DNA of 6,615 bases, from contig CAZCJU010000076.1 in NCBI GenBank assembly GCA_964498965.1, positions 1 to 6,615 of the forward strand, written 5' to 3'. The notes beneath the pieces were generated by a model that saw only the letters and a list, made by a program, of their open reading frames with translations, searched no databases and was not told the origin of the DNA. The number at the start of each line of letters is the position of its first letter. Position 1 is the first letter of the stretch. The DNA comes from CAZCJU01 sp964498965 (lineage in GTDB: Bacteria; Bacillota; Clostridia; Oscillospirales; CAG-272). The translations under genes and the position numbers were made by a program. Below are positions 1 through 6,421 of this stretch, piece by piece.

Positions 1-23
1 GTGCATATTTAATTTTGAATTGA

Positions 24-55
24 ACCACCGTGTGCCGCACGGCACGCACGGTGGT
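24..55 (-). terminator. GC-rich hairpin downstream of the LOG gene, probable terminator
   Basis: The arms ACCACCGTG (24-32) and CACGGTGGT (47-55) are exact reverse complements. An inner stem TGCC (33-36) / GGCA (41-44) closes a GCAC loop, leaving a 2-nt bulge (45-46), so the total stem is 13 bp. It lies about 40 bp past the stop of the minus-strand LOG gene, where the MBL-LOG transcript should end. The minus-strand sequence after it is only patchily T-rich (TTCAATTCAAAATT), so it is not a textbook intrinsic terminator. It could instead be an RNA 3'-end stabiliser or one copy of a dispersed palindromic repeat. Confidence 0.5.
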
Positions 56-97
56 ATGAGAGGACGATTAATTTCGCCATACTCGATTGTCGGTATA

Positions 98-679
98 TCA
101 GCCGTCCTTGAGATCTCGTACTGCACGGTTATCCTTTGAGGGCGATTCGATGTATTCGAATATTTCATCTAAAGAATCGGAAAGCAGATAAATATCGTTA
201 CAACTTTTTTTTATGAAGCCCTTTCCCATCGCCTGTTGCATAACGTCGTTAAGCTCGTTGTAATAGCCCTTGATATTGTAAAGGGCAATGGGCTTGTTGT
301 GTCGGCAAAGTTGCTTCAAAGTCAGTATCTCGAAAAATTCTTCGAATGTTCCGATCCCGCCGGGAACAATAATAAACGCTTCCGCTTCGTCCTCCATTAT
401 CTGCTTGCGTTGACGCATCGTGTCGGGTTGTATCAACTCATCGCAATTATCGAAGATCGCTTCGATCCCTTCTTCTCCAAAAAATTTCGGGATAACGCCT
501 ATAATGTGCCCCCCGCCTTCATGTACGCCTCGTGCGGCGGCACCCATTAAACCGTTACCGCCTCCTCCGAAAACCATGCCGTGACCCCTCGATGCCATTA
601 TCCTGCCCATTTCTTCGACCTTTTCGATATAATACGCATCTATCCTCGGCGATGCGGCACCGTAAACGCAAATCCTCAT
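98..679 (-). CDS. LOG family protein (nucleoside 5'-monophosphate phosphoribohydrolase, TIGR00730 type)
   Basis: The product is a 193-aa cytosolic protein of the LOG ('lonely guy', formerly annotated lysine decarboxylase-like) family. Characterised members hydrolyse the N-glycosidic bond of cytokinin riboside 5'-monophosphate or AMP-like nucleotides, releasing the base and ribose 5-phosphate. Visible family motifs are a glycine-rich nucleotide loop GGGGNGLMGAAARG (residues 38-51), TMRQRKQIME (87-96), and the signature PGGIGTFEEFFE (106-117) carrying the catalytic Glu. The length matches the family's usual 180-200 aa. The ATG start is supported by GGGAGG seven bases upstream. The gene begins 22 bp after the beta-CASP nuclease stop on the same strand, so the two are probably cotranscribed. 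The substrate in this bacterium cannot be told from sequence. The last 15 or so residues (SKDNRAVRDLKDG) are a charged tail outside the fold. Confidence 0.9.
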   Translation of the reverse strand: MRICVYGAASPRIDAYYIEKVEEMGRIMASRGHGMVFGGGGNGLMGAAARGVHEGGGHIIGVIPKFFGEEGIEAIFDNCDELIQPDTMRQRKQIMEDEAEAFIIVPGGIGTFEEFFEILTLKQLCRHNKPIALYNIKGYYNELNDVMQQAMGKGFIKKSCNDIYLLSDSLDEIFEYIESPSKDNRAVRDLKDG

Positions 680-701
680 GCCGTTTCCTCCCGTTTCGTT
701 A

Positions 702-2300
702 TTATTTATGCTTGCCTATAAGCTTCTTTATCTGAGCCGTGAACGCACTTATGTCCTTGTTTGCATGGCCGTTAAATGATTTTGCCAATATCAAAAGTTC
801 TTCCGCCGCTTTAATCAGCTCGTTGTAGACCTGTGCCGAGCGTTCTGCCGCTCTTGCTTTCTTTGCGACCGCAATACCCTCTGCGTATTCGGTCATTTTT
901 CCCGTAGTGAGATCGAATTCCGTTCCACTGTACGGTGCGACGGCACGATAGCCTTTTGAAACGAGCAATGTTTTGAAATCCTCGCAGGATCGAGCTTCAC
1001 CGTGATTTACGAAAACAAGCCCCGGCTTCTTTTCGAAACCATACAGCCAGTTCAACAGCCCGTTGCGGTCGGCGTGACCGCTTGTACCGTGAAGCGAGCA
1101 TATCCTTGCGTTGACCGCAATTTCTTCACCGAACAATTTGACCGTTTTCACTCCGTCAAGCAGTCGTCTGCCGAGCGAGCCTTGTGCCTGATAGCCGACA
1201 AAAAGTATCGTGCTGTTTTCACGCCATAAGTTGTGCTTTAAATGATGTTTTATGCGTCCCGCCTCGCACATTCCGCTCGAAGATATTATGACACATGGCG
1301 ACGGCGAAAAATTTATCTGAATGGATTCTTCGCTTGTCGATGTTATACGTAAGCCGTCAAACCATATCGGATTTTCTTCTCGTCGCAGCACCTCAAGCGT
1401 TTCCTCGTCGAAGCATATCGGATCGCATTGCATGAAAATGCTCGTTGCCTCTGCGGAAAGCGGACTGTCGACGTAAACGGTAAAGCCATCATGCCCTCCG
1501 ACCATGCCTTTTTCCTTAATAATACGTATCGCATATAATATCTCTTGCGTTCTTCCGACCGCAAAGGAGGGAATTACTACGTTGCCTCCCCGATCAAAGG
1601 TATCTTGTATGTATTGAGCAAGCTCGGACATCACATCGCCTCTGTATTTATCATGAAGGCGATTGCCGTATGTCGATTCGATGACAAGGTAATCCGTGTT
1701 CTTGACGTGTTGCGGATCCTTAATTATAGGCTGATTTGTATTTCCGACATCTCCACTGAATACAAGTTTTTTCTGTATATCACTCTCCGTGAGCCATAAT
1801 TCGATGCACGCCGAACCCAAAAGATGCCCCACATCTGTAAAACGTACCCGTATGCCCTCGCCCATGCTTATTATCTCGCCGTAACGACACGGACGGAAAA
1901 GACGAACGGCTCCCTCGGCGTCAGCTACTGTATAGGTCGGCTCGATGACATCGGCACCCGAACGTGCCGCCTTTCTGTTTTTCCAGATCGCTTCGGATTC
2001 CTGAATGTGTGCCGAATCCATGAGCATGATGCGACACAGATCGCAAGTTACGGCGGTTGCGTAAACGCTGCCCCGAAAACCGTCCTTGTACAGTTTCGGT
2101 ATCATTCCCGAATGATCTATGTGTGCGTGCGTGAGAAATACCGCCTCGAGCTGTTCGGGCTTGACAGGCAACGAAATGTTTTGATAAACGTCTATGCCCT
2201 GCTCCATTCCGCAATCAACAAGATAGTATTTTCCGCACAGCTCGAGCATAGTACAGCTTCCCGTGACCTCGTGTGCGGCACCGATAAACTTAAGCCTCAA
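702..2300 (-). CDS. beta-CASP metallo-beta-lactamase-fold ribonuclease (YSH1/CPSF73-like, COG1236 type)
   Basis: The product is a predicted cytosolic zinc-dependent RNA endo/exonuclease of 532 aa. In residues numbered from the TTG start, the MBL motif 2 HAHIDH gives H58, H60, D62 and H63. H159 lies in VGHLLGSA and D184 in FSGD. The beta-CASP insert carries motif A at E208 (ESTYG), motif B at H409 (SGHADR) and motif C at H433 (NHGE). All metal ligands are present, so it should be active. The last 60 or so residues are Ala/Lys/Glu-rich and probably helical, beyond the core. The open frame extends to a GTG at 2309, but that GTG is part of the ribosome binding site GGAGGTG. The TTG at 2300, eight bases after GGAGG, gives an N-terminus LRLKFIGAAHEVTGSC that fits the family (M-K/R-L-x-F-x-GA). 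It heads the unit that continues into the LOG gene. RNA targets are unknown. Confidence 0.9.
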   Translation of the reverse strand: MRLKFIGAAHEVTGSCTMLELCGKYYLVDCGMEQGIDVYQNISLPVKPEQLEAVFLTHAHIDHSGMIPKLYKDGFRGSVYATAVTCDLCRIMLMDSAHIQESEAIWKNRKAARSGADVIEPTYTVADAEGAVRLFRPCRYGEIISMGEGIRVRFTDVGHLLGSACIELWLTESDIQKKLVFSGDVGNTNQPIIKDPQHVKNTDYLVIESTYGNRLHDKYRGDVMSELAQYIQDTFDRGGNVVIPSFAVGRTQEILYAIRIIKEKGMVGGHDGFTVYVDSPLSAEATSIFMQCDPICFDEETLEVLRREENPIWFDGLRITSTSEESIQINFSPSPCVIISSSGMCEAGRIKHHLKHNLWRENSTILFVGYQAQGSLGRRLLDGVKTVKLFGEEIAVNARICSLHGTSGHADRNGLLNWLYGFEKKPGLVFVNHGEARSCEDFKTLLVSKGYRAVAPYSGTEFDLTTGKMTEYAEGIAVAKKARAAERSAQVYNELIKAAEELLILAKSFNGHANKDISAFTAQIKKLIGKHK

Positions 2301-2360
2301 GCTTTTCACCTCCGTCGTATCTTCGGAATTGTTGTTACCATATGTATTCCGACTGTGTCC

Positions 2361-2369
2361 ATTTTACCA
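2361..2369 (-). promoter_or_regulatory. Possible extended -10 promoter of the MBL-LOG unit
   Basis: Read on the minus strand, TGG-TAAAAT forms an extended -10 about 60 bp before the nuclease start. No good -35 is found at 16-18 bp (the best hexamer there is TGTGCA), so the call rests on the extended -10 and position alone. Confidence 0.35.
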
Positions 2370-2472
2370 TAAATTTAATTAAATGCACATCAAAATTAAA
2401 CGCCGTATTGTAACTTTTTTATAAACTCATATGTTTTTCGCCGCTTCTTTTTGCGAGTATAAAAAACGAACG

Positions 2473-2514
2473 AAAAAAGGCACTTCGATATCTGCCGACG
2501 AATATCGAAGCACC
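2473..2514 (-). terminator. Rho-independent terminator of the lipoprotein gene
   Basis: On the minus strand the RNA pairs GGUGCUUCGAUAU with AUAUCGAAGUGCC. This is a 13-bp stem with two G-U wobbles around a 10-nt loop, followed at once by six U (2478-2473). The wobbles pair only in the minus-strand RNA and would be C-A mismatches in plus-strand RNA, which fixes the direction. It begins 28 bp after the lipoprotein stop codon. Confidence 0.88.
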
Positions 2515-2541
2515 TTAGCTTTTTACATATCGAACAGTGCT

Positions 2542-3060
2542 TTATTTATCGCTTGCTTTGGGAAAAGGGCATACTGTTATACGCTCGTCGTAAAAGAGAT
2601 GCTCGTGATCTCCCTCGGGTGCATCCGGATTATAGGATTCAAAATGAACTATCACTTCAAATGAAAGACAGAGATAATCTTGTATGTCACAAAGGTAGAA
2701 GTCGGACGTAATATTATCATATTGCGACATTTTATTGTTCAGTGCTTTTTCGGCTCGCTCGACCAATTCGTCCGTGATGTACGGTACATACCGCTCATAT
2801 CCGTACATAAACTCTATTTTCTGACCGGATATCGGTAAAGTGAGATAATAAGTGCCGTCCTCCTCGATGACGCATTTCGCCTGCTCGGTCGGTATTTCGA
2901 CCGGAGCGGTACTCGATTCGTCACCGTTTTCCGATTCGACCGTCGCCGATTTGTTACGTTTCGTTTCGCTCTCGGTGCTTGCTTTTTCCGCCGAATAACA
3001 GCCGGACAGCACGACAAGCAATGCGATAATTGCCGATATAAATGCGAGTATGTGTTTCAT
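2542..3060 (-). CDS. Putative lipoprotein of unknown function
   Basis: This is a 172-aa protein I cannot assign to a named family. It starts with a type II signal peptide: MKH, a hydrophobic stretch (residues 4-18), and the lipobox LSGC with Cys21 as the predicted lipidated residue. It should therefore sit on the outer face of the cytoplasmic membrane. Residues 22-60 are a low-complexity Ser/Thr/Glu/Lys linker. A compact domain follows (about 61-168), with aromatic patches (EDGTYYLTL, FMYGYERYVPYI) and three or four cysteines (C63, C124, C131, C164). The ATG at 3060 is chosen over one 13 codons upstream because AAGGAG lies eight or nine bases before it and the signal peptide starts there. The gene is monocistronic, with its own promoter and terminator. 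Confidence 0.8.
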   Translation of the reverse strand: MKHILAFISAIIALLVVLSGCYSAEKASTESETKRNKSATVESENGDESSTAPVEIPTEQAKCVIEEDGTYYLTLPISGQKIEFMYGYERYVPYITDELVERAEKALNNKMSQYDNITSDFYLCDIQDYLCLSFEVIVHFESYNPDAPEGDHEHLFYDERITVCPFPKASDK

Positions 3061-3103
3061 CGAATAACTCCTTTCGATCATGCATCGTATATTTTGCAAT
3101 TTA

Positions 3104-3132
3104 ATTGTATCACATTATACCGTTTTTGTCAA
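3104..3132 (-). promoter_or_regulatory. Sigma-A promoter of the lipoprotein gene
   Basis: On the minus strand, a consensus -35 TTGACA (3132-3127), a 17-bp spacer and -10 TACAAT (3109-3104) preceded by TGA (extended -10). Transcription should start near 3097, giving a leader of about 37 nt with AAGGAG before the ATG at 3060. Confidence 0.85.
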
Positions 3133-3442
3133 TATTCTTTTCGCATTAAGTAACTGTCAAGTAAAAGTTGGCAAAGACCTTGACATAACTTGATATAATT
3201 TTTGCTATATAATGTGTTAAAAAATGATCAACACTTCGTGCAACGAATGCAGCACGCTTTTTTTCTCTGCGTCTATCTTCTATTCCTTACAATATCTCGG
3301 CTAAACTGATTTTCTTCATTTTTTCTCTTCTTCATGGTTTACTTTAATTTTACCATAGATTTGAGTTTCAGAAAATGTCCTTCGTTGCTTTGTTCACAAA
3401 TTGTTTACTTGTTCAAAAACCGTGACTGCCGGCTATCTGCAA
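3133..3442. other. Gene-free AT-rich gap between the lipoprotein promoter and the RM promoter
   Basis: I see no supportable gene in these 310 bp. On the plus strand it holds a TTGACA (3180-3185), two TATAAT-like boxes (3194-3199, 3208-3213) at wrong spacings (8 and 22 bp), and a small hairpin. The hairpin is CGTGC (3237-3241) / GCACG (3252-3256) followed by seven T (3258-3264), which may be a weak plus-strand terminator. From about 3258 to 3360 the plus strand is strongly pyrimidine-rich. The composition resembles the following RM cassette more than the genes to the left. Confidence 0.5.
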
Positions 3443-3471
3443 TTGACAAAACGCCTGATTTATGCTATAAT
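3443..3471 (+). promoter_or_regulatory. Strong sigma-A promoter of the methyltransferase-restriction fusion gene
   Basis: TTGACA (3443-3448), a 17-bp spacer, and TATAAT (3466-3471) preceded by TGC, an extended -10. Both hexamers match consensus exactly. Initiation is expected near 3478, leaving an untranslated leader of about 210 nt before the ATG at 3690. Confidence 0.85.
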
Positions 3472-3477
3472 AACGGC

Positions 3478-3689
3478 AATGATATGATAAATTAAACTGA
3501 TAATGTAATGAGTTTCGGTGAGGCAATAAGTGAAGTTTGTCAAAAATCCTTATGCACAAAAGAGAATTCTGTCAAACAGTTAAATGTTGCGTTGTCAAGA
3601 ACAAAGGCAACGTGAAGCTTGAAAACGTTTTTCAAAAATATTGTTTAGAATTCAGCATTGCTGAAACGAATTAAAAAAAGAGTTCTTAA
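3478..3689 (+). promoter_or_regulatory. Long leader of the RM fusion gene with two inverted repeats
   Basis: The roughly 212-nt leader contains two short perfect inverted repeats near its 3' end. One is TTGAAAA-CGT-TTTTCAA (3619-3635). The other is TTCAGC-ATT-GCTGAA (3651-3665), which ends about ten bases before the weak AAAGAG ribosome binding site (about 3677-3682). Further upstream CGTTG (3590-3594) and CAACG (3608-3612) could pair. Such positions suit an operator or an RNA element limiting translation, but no regulator gene is visible. A 35-codon reading frame (3508-3615) lies in the leader but lacks a Shine-Dalgarno sequence. Confidence 0.4.
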
Positions 3690-5816
3690 ATGAGTGATAA
3701 AATAAAATTCATTGACTTATTTGCCGGTATCGGCGGTTTTAGACTTGGGTTCGAAAAAAACGGTTGCGAGTGCGTTTTTTCTTCGGAAATCGAACAACAC
3801 GCTTGTGAAATGTACGAACTTAATTTTAATGAAAATCCATATTGTGATGTAACTGCATTAGACCCTAAAACTATTCCCGATTTTGATATTTTGTGTGCGG
3901 GATTTCCTTGCCAAGCTTTTTCTATTTGCGGCAAACAAAAAGGTTTTTATGACGAAACTCGAGGAACATTATTTTTTGATATTTGCAGAATATTGGAAGA
4001 AAAAAAACCAAAGGTATTCGTATTAGAAAATGTATTCAATTTGGCTACTCATGATAAAGGCAGAACTTTGGATGTGATGTTAAACAGTTTAGAATCATTA
4101 GGTTATACGGTGGTACACAACGTATTAAACGCTCGAGATTTTAGCGTTCCGCAGAATAGAGAACGTATCATCATCATCGGAAATAAAAACGGAAAATCTT
4201 TTGATTTTAATAAAATAGAAAAGCATACAATCTCAAGCATGGAGAATTTTTTAGATGAGGAAGGAAATTTTGAAATTCTAAAACCGAGTGAGTACACATT
4301 ATTGGATGATAAGCTAATAAAAAGGCAAGATAAATCCGGACTGATTTTTTGCGGATACAGGAATAAAAAAATACGTACTGTCGGAGTCAGACCGGGAACC
4401 GAGCATTTGTCACGAGTACATAAACAACCGAATAGAATTTATGATGCTACGGGAACTCATCCTACATTAGCTTCGCAGGAATCATCAGGGCGATACTTTA
4501 TTAAGGTAAATGACGCTGTAAGGAAACTTACAATAAAAGAATGCTTTAGGTTTATGGGGTTTCCCGAAAACTACAAAGTTACCGGAACAACGGCACAATT
4601 GTACGCACGAATAGGGAATAGTGTTTGTGTTAGCATGGTGTCTGCAATAGCAAAAGAAGTTATAAAACAATTCTTTACGGAAGAATATTTGAAAATGGAT
4701 AATATAATTGAGTTTTTAGAGAATGTATATCAAAAAGCAACTCGTCTTAAAGATTTGAACGAGCTGCAATTAACAGAAGATCAAATCAATCTCGCAAAGA
4801 TAATTGCAGATAAAGAAGAAACTTTTAAAGGAGTTTTTACTGTCTTATCAACAAGCTTAGCTTATAAAGCCTTAAATCCACAACAGGATGTAAGACTTCA
4901 TCAAGCTAATATGAACGGTGGTTACAGTGGAAGAAGTTTTGATACAAAATACATAACGCCTTTTATGAAACAAAAAAGATTTTTGGGTGCTATGAAAGAA
5001 TCGGGGTGGTTGACAAGAAGCTTGGAACAGAATGTTCCGTATAATTTCGACTTTCCGGGAAAAATACAAAATGTGAATGTAAAATCCGCTTTTTTGAATA
5101 TACTGTATGATATTAACGAAAAAGGAATCTCTGCAGAAAATTATCTTGTGGCGTTATGGCATTTTAGTATAGAAGAAAAGAATAAAAAAAATATAATTTT
5201 GATAAATCCGATAAACAAAGAAGCCTCAATGACCATCAGTGAAATTATGGAGGCGTTAGAAAAACATTTTTACTTTAAGTATAAAAGCCGCGGTGCTTCT
5301 ATTTTGCCGGTTATTGCATTATACAGTGTATACGAATGTGTGATTAACGAATTGAAAAGATTTGATAATATGTATTTAGAACCTTTGGCTTCGCATAACA
5401 GTTGTGATAAAAGCAGCGGTGCAACAGGGGATATTGTAGTTAGGCGTAAAGAAGATGATTCGATTTATGAATCGGTAGAGGTAAAGTTTGAAATACCTGT
5501 GGATACGATGATGGTCGATGATGTATATAAAAAGATTTGCGATAAAAATATACAGCGATATTATATTTTAAGCACAATAACGCCTTCCGTCGAGGAAAGA
5601 ATACAAATGAATGAAATTGTTTGTAAAATCAGAGATGAACACGGGTGCCAAGTGATAATAAACGGGCTTATTCCTACGATTAAGTATTATTTGAGAATGT
5701 TGGAAAATACAGATGTGTTTATTGAAAAGTATTTGAAGAATCTAAATAATGACACGGAAATAAACTATGAACATAAAATTGCCTGGAATCATATTATGAG
5801 CAAACTGAAAAAATAA
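3690..5816 (+). CDS. Fused C5-cytosine DNA methyltransferase and type II restriction endonuclease (SacI-like)
   Basis: This is one 708-aa polypeptide. Residues 1-330 form a complete m5C methyltransferase. Motif I is DLFAGIGGFRLGF (9-21, binds AdoMet). Motif IV is GFPCQAFS with catalytic Cys74. Motif VI is LENV (112-115) and motif VIII is QNRERI (155-160). A target-recognition region spans about 190-275. Motif IX is RKLTIKECFRFMGFP (278-292) and motif X is ARIGNSV (306-312). From Met336 on, about 370 residues resemble type II endonucleases of the SacI family. Conserved-looking blocks are NGGYSGRSFDTKYITPF (409-425) and ESGWLTRSLEQN (437-448). A nuclease core has GD at 580-581 and EVK at 597-599, a D...ExK metal site, followed by RYYILST (623-629) and HGCQVIINGL (651-660). 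Both halves look intact, so the protein should methylate and cut the same site. The SacI-like assignment (GAGCTC) is from remembered similarity and less sure than the endonuclease call. It is AT-rich, AGA-using, monocistronic and probably horizontally acquired. Confidence 0.88.
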   Translation: MSDKIKFIDLFAGIGGFRLGFEKNGCECVFSSEIEQHACEMYELNFNENPYCDVTALDPKTIPDFDILCAGFPCQAFSICGKQKGFYDETRGTLFFDICRILEEKKPKVFVLENVFNLATHDKGRTLDVMLNSLESLGYTVVHNVLNARDFSVPQNRERIIIIGNKNGKSFDFNKIEKHTISSMENFLDEEGNFEILKPSEYTLLDDKLIKRQDKSGLIFCGYRNKKIRTVGVRPGTEHLSRVHKQPNRIYDATGTHPTLASQESSGRYFIKVNDAVRKLTIKECFRFMGFPENYKVTGTTAQLYARIGNSVCVSMVSAIAKEVIKQFFTEEYLKMDNIIEFLENVYQKATRLKDLNELQLTEDQINLAKIIADKEETFKGVFTVLSTSLAYKALNPQQDVRLHQANMNGGYSGRSFDTKYITPFMKQKRFLGAMKESGWLTRSLEQNVPYNFDFPGKIQNVNVKSAFLNILYDINEKGISAENYLVALWHFSIEEKNKKNIILINPINKEASMTISEIMEALEKHFYFKYKSRGASILPVIALYSVYECVINELKRFDNMYLEPLASHNSCDKSSGATGDIVVRRKEDDSIYESVEVKFEIPVDTMMVDDVYKKICDKNIQRYYILSTITPSVEERIQMNEIVCKIRDEHGCQVIINGLIPTIKYYLRMLENTDVFIEKYLKNLNNDTEINYEHKIAWNHIMSKLKK

Positions 5817-5826
5817 TAGGTATTAT

Positions 5827-5855
5827 AAAAACATCGTAGAAATACGATGTTTTTT
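5827..5855 (+). terminator. Rho-independent terminator of the RM fusion gene
   Basis: AAAAACATCGTA (5827-5838) and TACGATGTTTTT (5843-5854) form a 12-bp stem closed by a GAAA tetraloop. The T-run (5850-5855) forms the tail. It starts 11 bp after the stop codon. The A-tract on the 5' side means it may also stop minus-strand transcripts arriving from the phosphatase pseudogene. Confidence 0.9.
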
Positions 5856-5899
5856 GCGTATGATCGGGGTGTCAATGCTATGCGGCACTTAGTCGGTAT

Positions 5900-6350
5900 T
5901 TACGATCTGCACTTGATTTCAAGCCTTTGCGAACCGCTCTTCACAAGCTCGTATAACGTAAATTCCTCGAGATATTCCATTACATAGTACCTTTCATCGA
6001 CGGGTAACTTTTGAAATTGTTTCATTGTCGTACTGCCGCCGTTAAGTTGCCATTGCAAAAGCTTTTCCATGATCTCGCATTCAGATACGTAGAAAAATTT
6101 TCTTCGGTTATCTCGACCATAAGTTTGCGAAGCAATTCGAGTACCATAAGCTCGTGATTACCGATAATAGGAAATACGTTCGTGCGATTCATCATGTCAA
6201 GAAGAACGTCTATGGAACGTTCTCCCCGATCGACAACATCGCCCAAGACGTATAGTGTGTCATCATCGGAAAAATTGATTTTTTTCAACATCTCGACATT
6301 TCGACGTATTTTTCGTATTCGCCGTGAATGTCGGATATGATATATGTCAT
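5900..6350 (-). pseudogene. Broken PPP-family metallophosphoesterase (serine/threonine phosphatase-like)
   Basis: The remnant starts at an ATG (6350) with GGAG six bases upstream and reads MTYIISDIHGEYEKYVEM. It then hits a stop, because TCGAAATG/TCGAGATG is a near-perfect 8-bp tandem duplication (plus-strand 6289-6304). Removing one copy restores VEMLKKINF. The next segment (6291-6075) carries GDVVDRG and GNHE, so the first three metal-site motifs (DxH, GDxxDRG, GNHE) are present. Near 6075-6085 a second shift (1-bp loss or 2-bp gain) is needed to continue as EIMEKLLQWQLNGG and on to EYLEEFTLYELV, ending at TAA (5902-5900). The corrected product is about 148 codons. Intact relatives are about 230-250 aa and carry later His metal ligands (HAG...), which are missing here. 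The gene is therefore truncated as well as frameshifted and almost surely inactive. Sequencing error could explain a frameshift but not the missing C-terminal half. Confidence 0.82.
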
Positions 6351-6401
6351 AAAAATCTCCGCCTTGTTTTAAGTGATGATTTTCTTTGATTCATGCCGCA
6401 A

Positions 6402-6421
6402 AATGTTTTTTAAAAAACATT
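6402..6421. repeat. 20-bp perfect palindrome in the divergent intergenic region
   Basis: AATGTTTTTTAAAAAACATT is exactly self-complementary. It lies about 50 bp upstream of the phosphatase start and about 40 bp upstream of the riboswitch promoter -35. A smaller palindrome ATACA-C-TGTAT follows at 6423-6433. Position suits an operator shared by the divergent units, but long A/T runs can also form palindromes by chance. Confidence 0.4.

Noticed and set aside
236..735. Two plus-strand open frames opposite the LOG gene
   Set aside because: They are antisense to conserved LOG motifs and show no family features or ribosome binding sites.
1343..2214. Extra minus-strand frames inside the nuclease gene
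   Set aside because: They are out-of-frame shadows rich in Arg/His, typical of a shifted reading of a real gene.
2301..2309. GTG at 2309 as start of the nuclease
   Set aside because: It forms part of the GGAGGTG ribosome binding site, so the TTG at 2300 is better spaced and fits the family's N-terminus.
1824..2372. 182-codon plus-strand open frame
   Set aside because: It lies antisense to the conserved metal-binding part of the beta-CASP nuclease, has no recognisable motif, and the minus-strand protein is clearly the real one.
3061..3099. Upstream ATG at 3099 as start of the lipoprotein
   Set aside because: It lies almost at the predicted transcription start, has no ribosome binding site, and would put a charged 13-residue extension before a normal signal peptide.
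3274..3336. 20-codon minus-strand frame MKKRKNEENQFSR...
   Set aside because: It has no Shine-Dalgarno sequence, is very short, and lies in low-complexity pyrimidine-rich DNA, so it cannot be told from chance.
6022..6291. 89-codon frame as an intact small phosphatase
   Set aside because: It starts after the DxH motif and ends in a frameshifted tail; the adjoining frames clearly carry the missing parts, so it is a pseudogene fragment.
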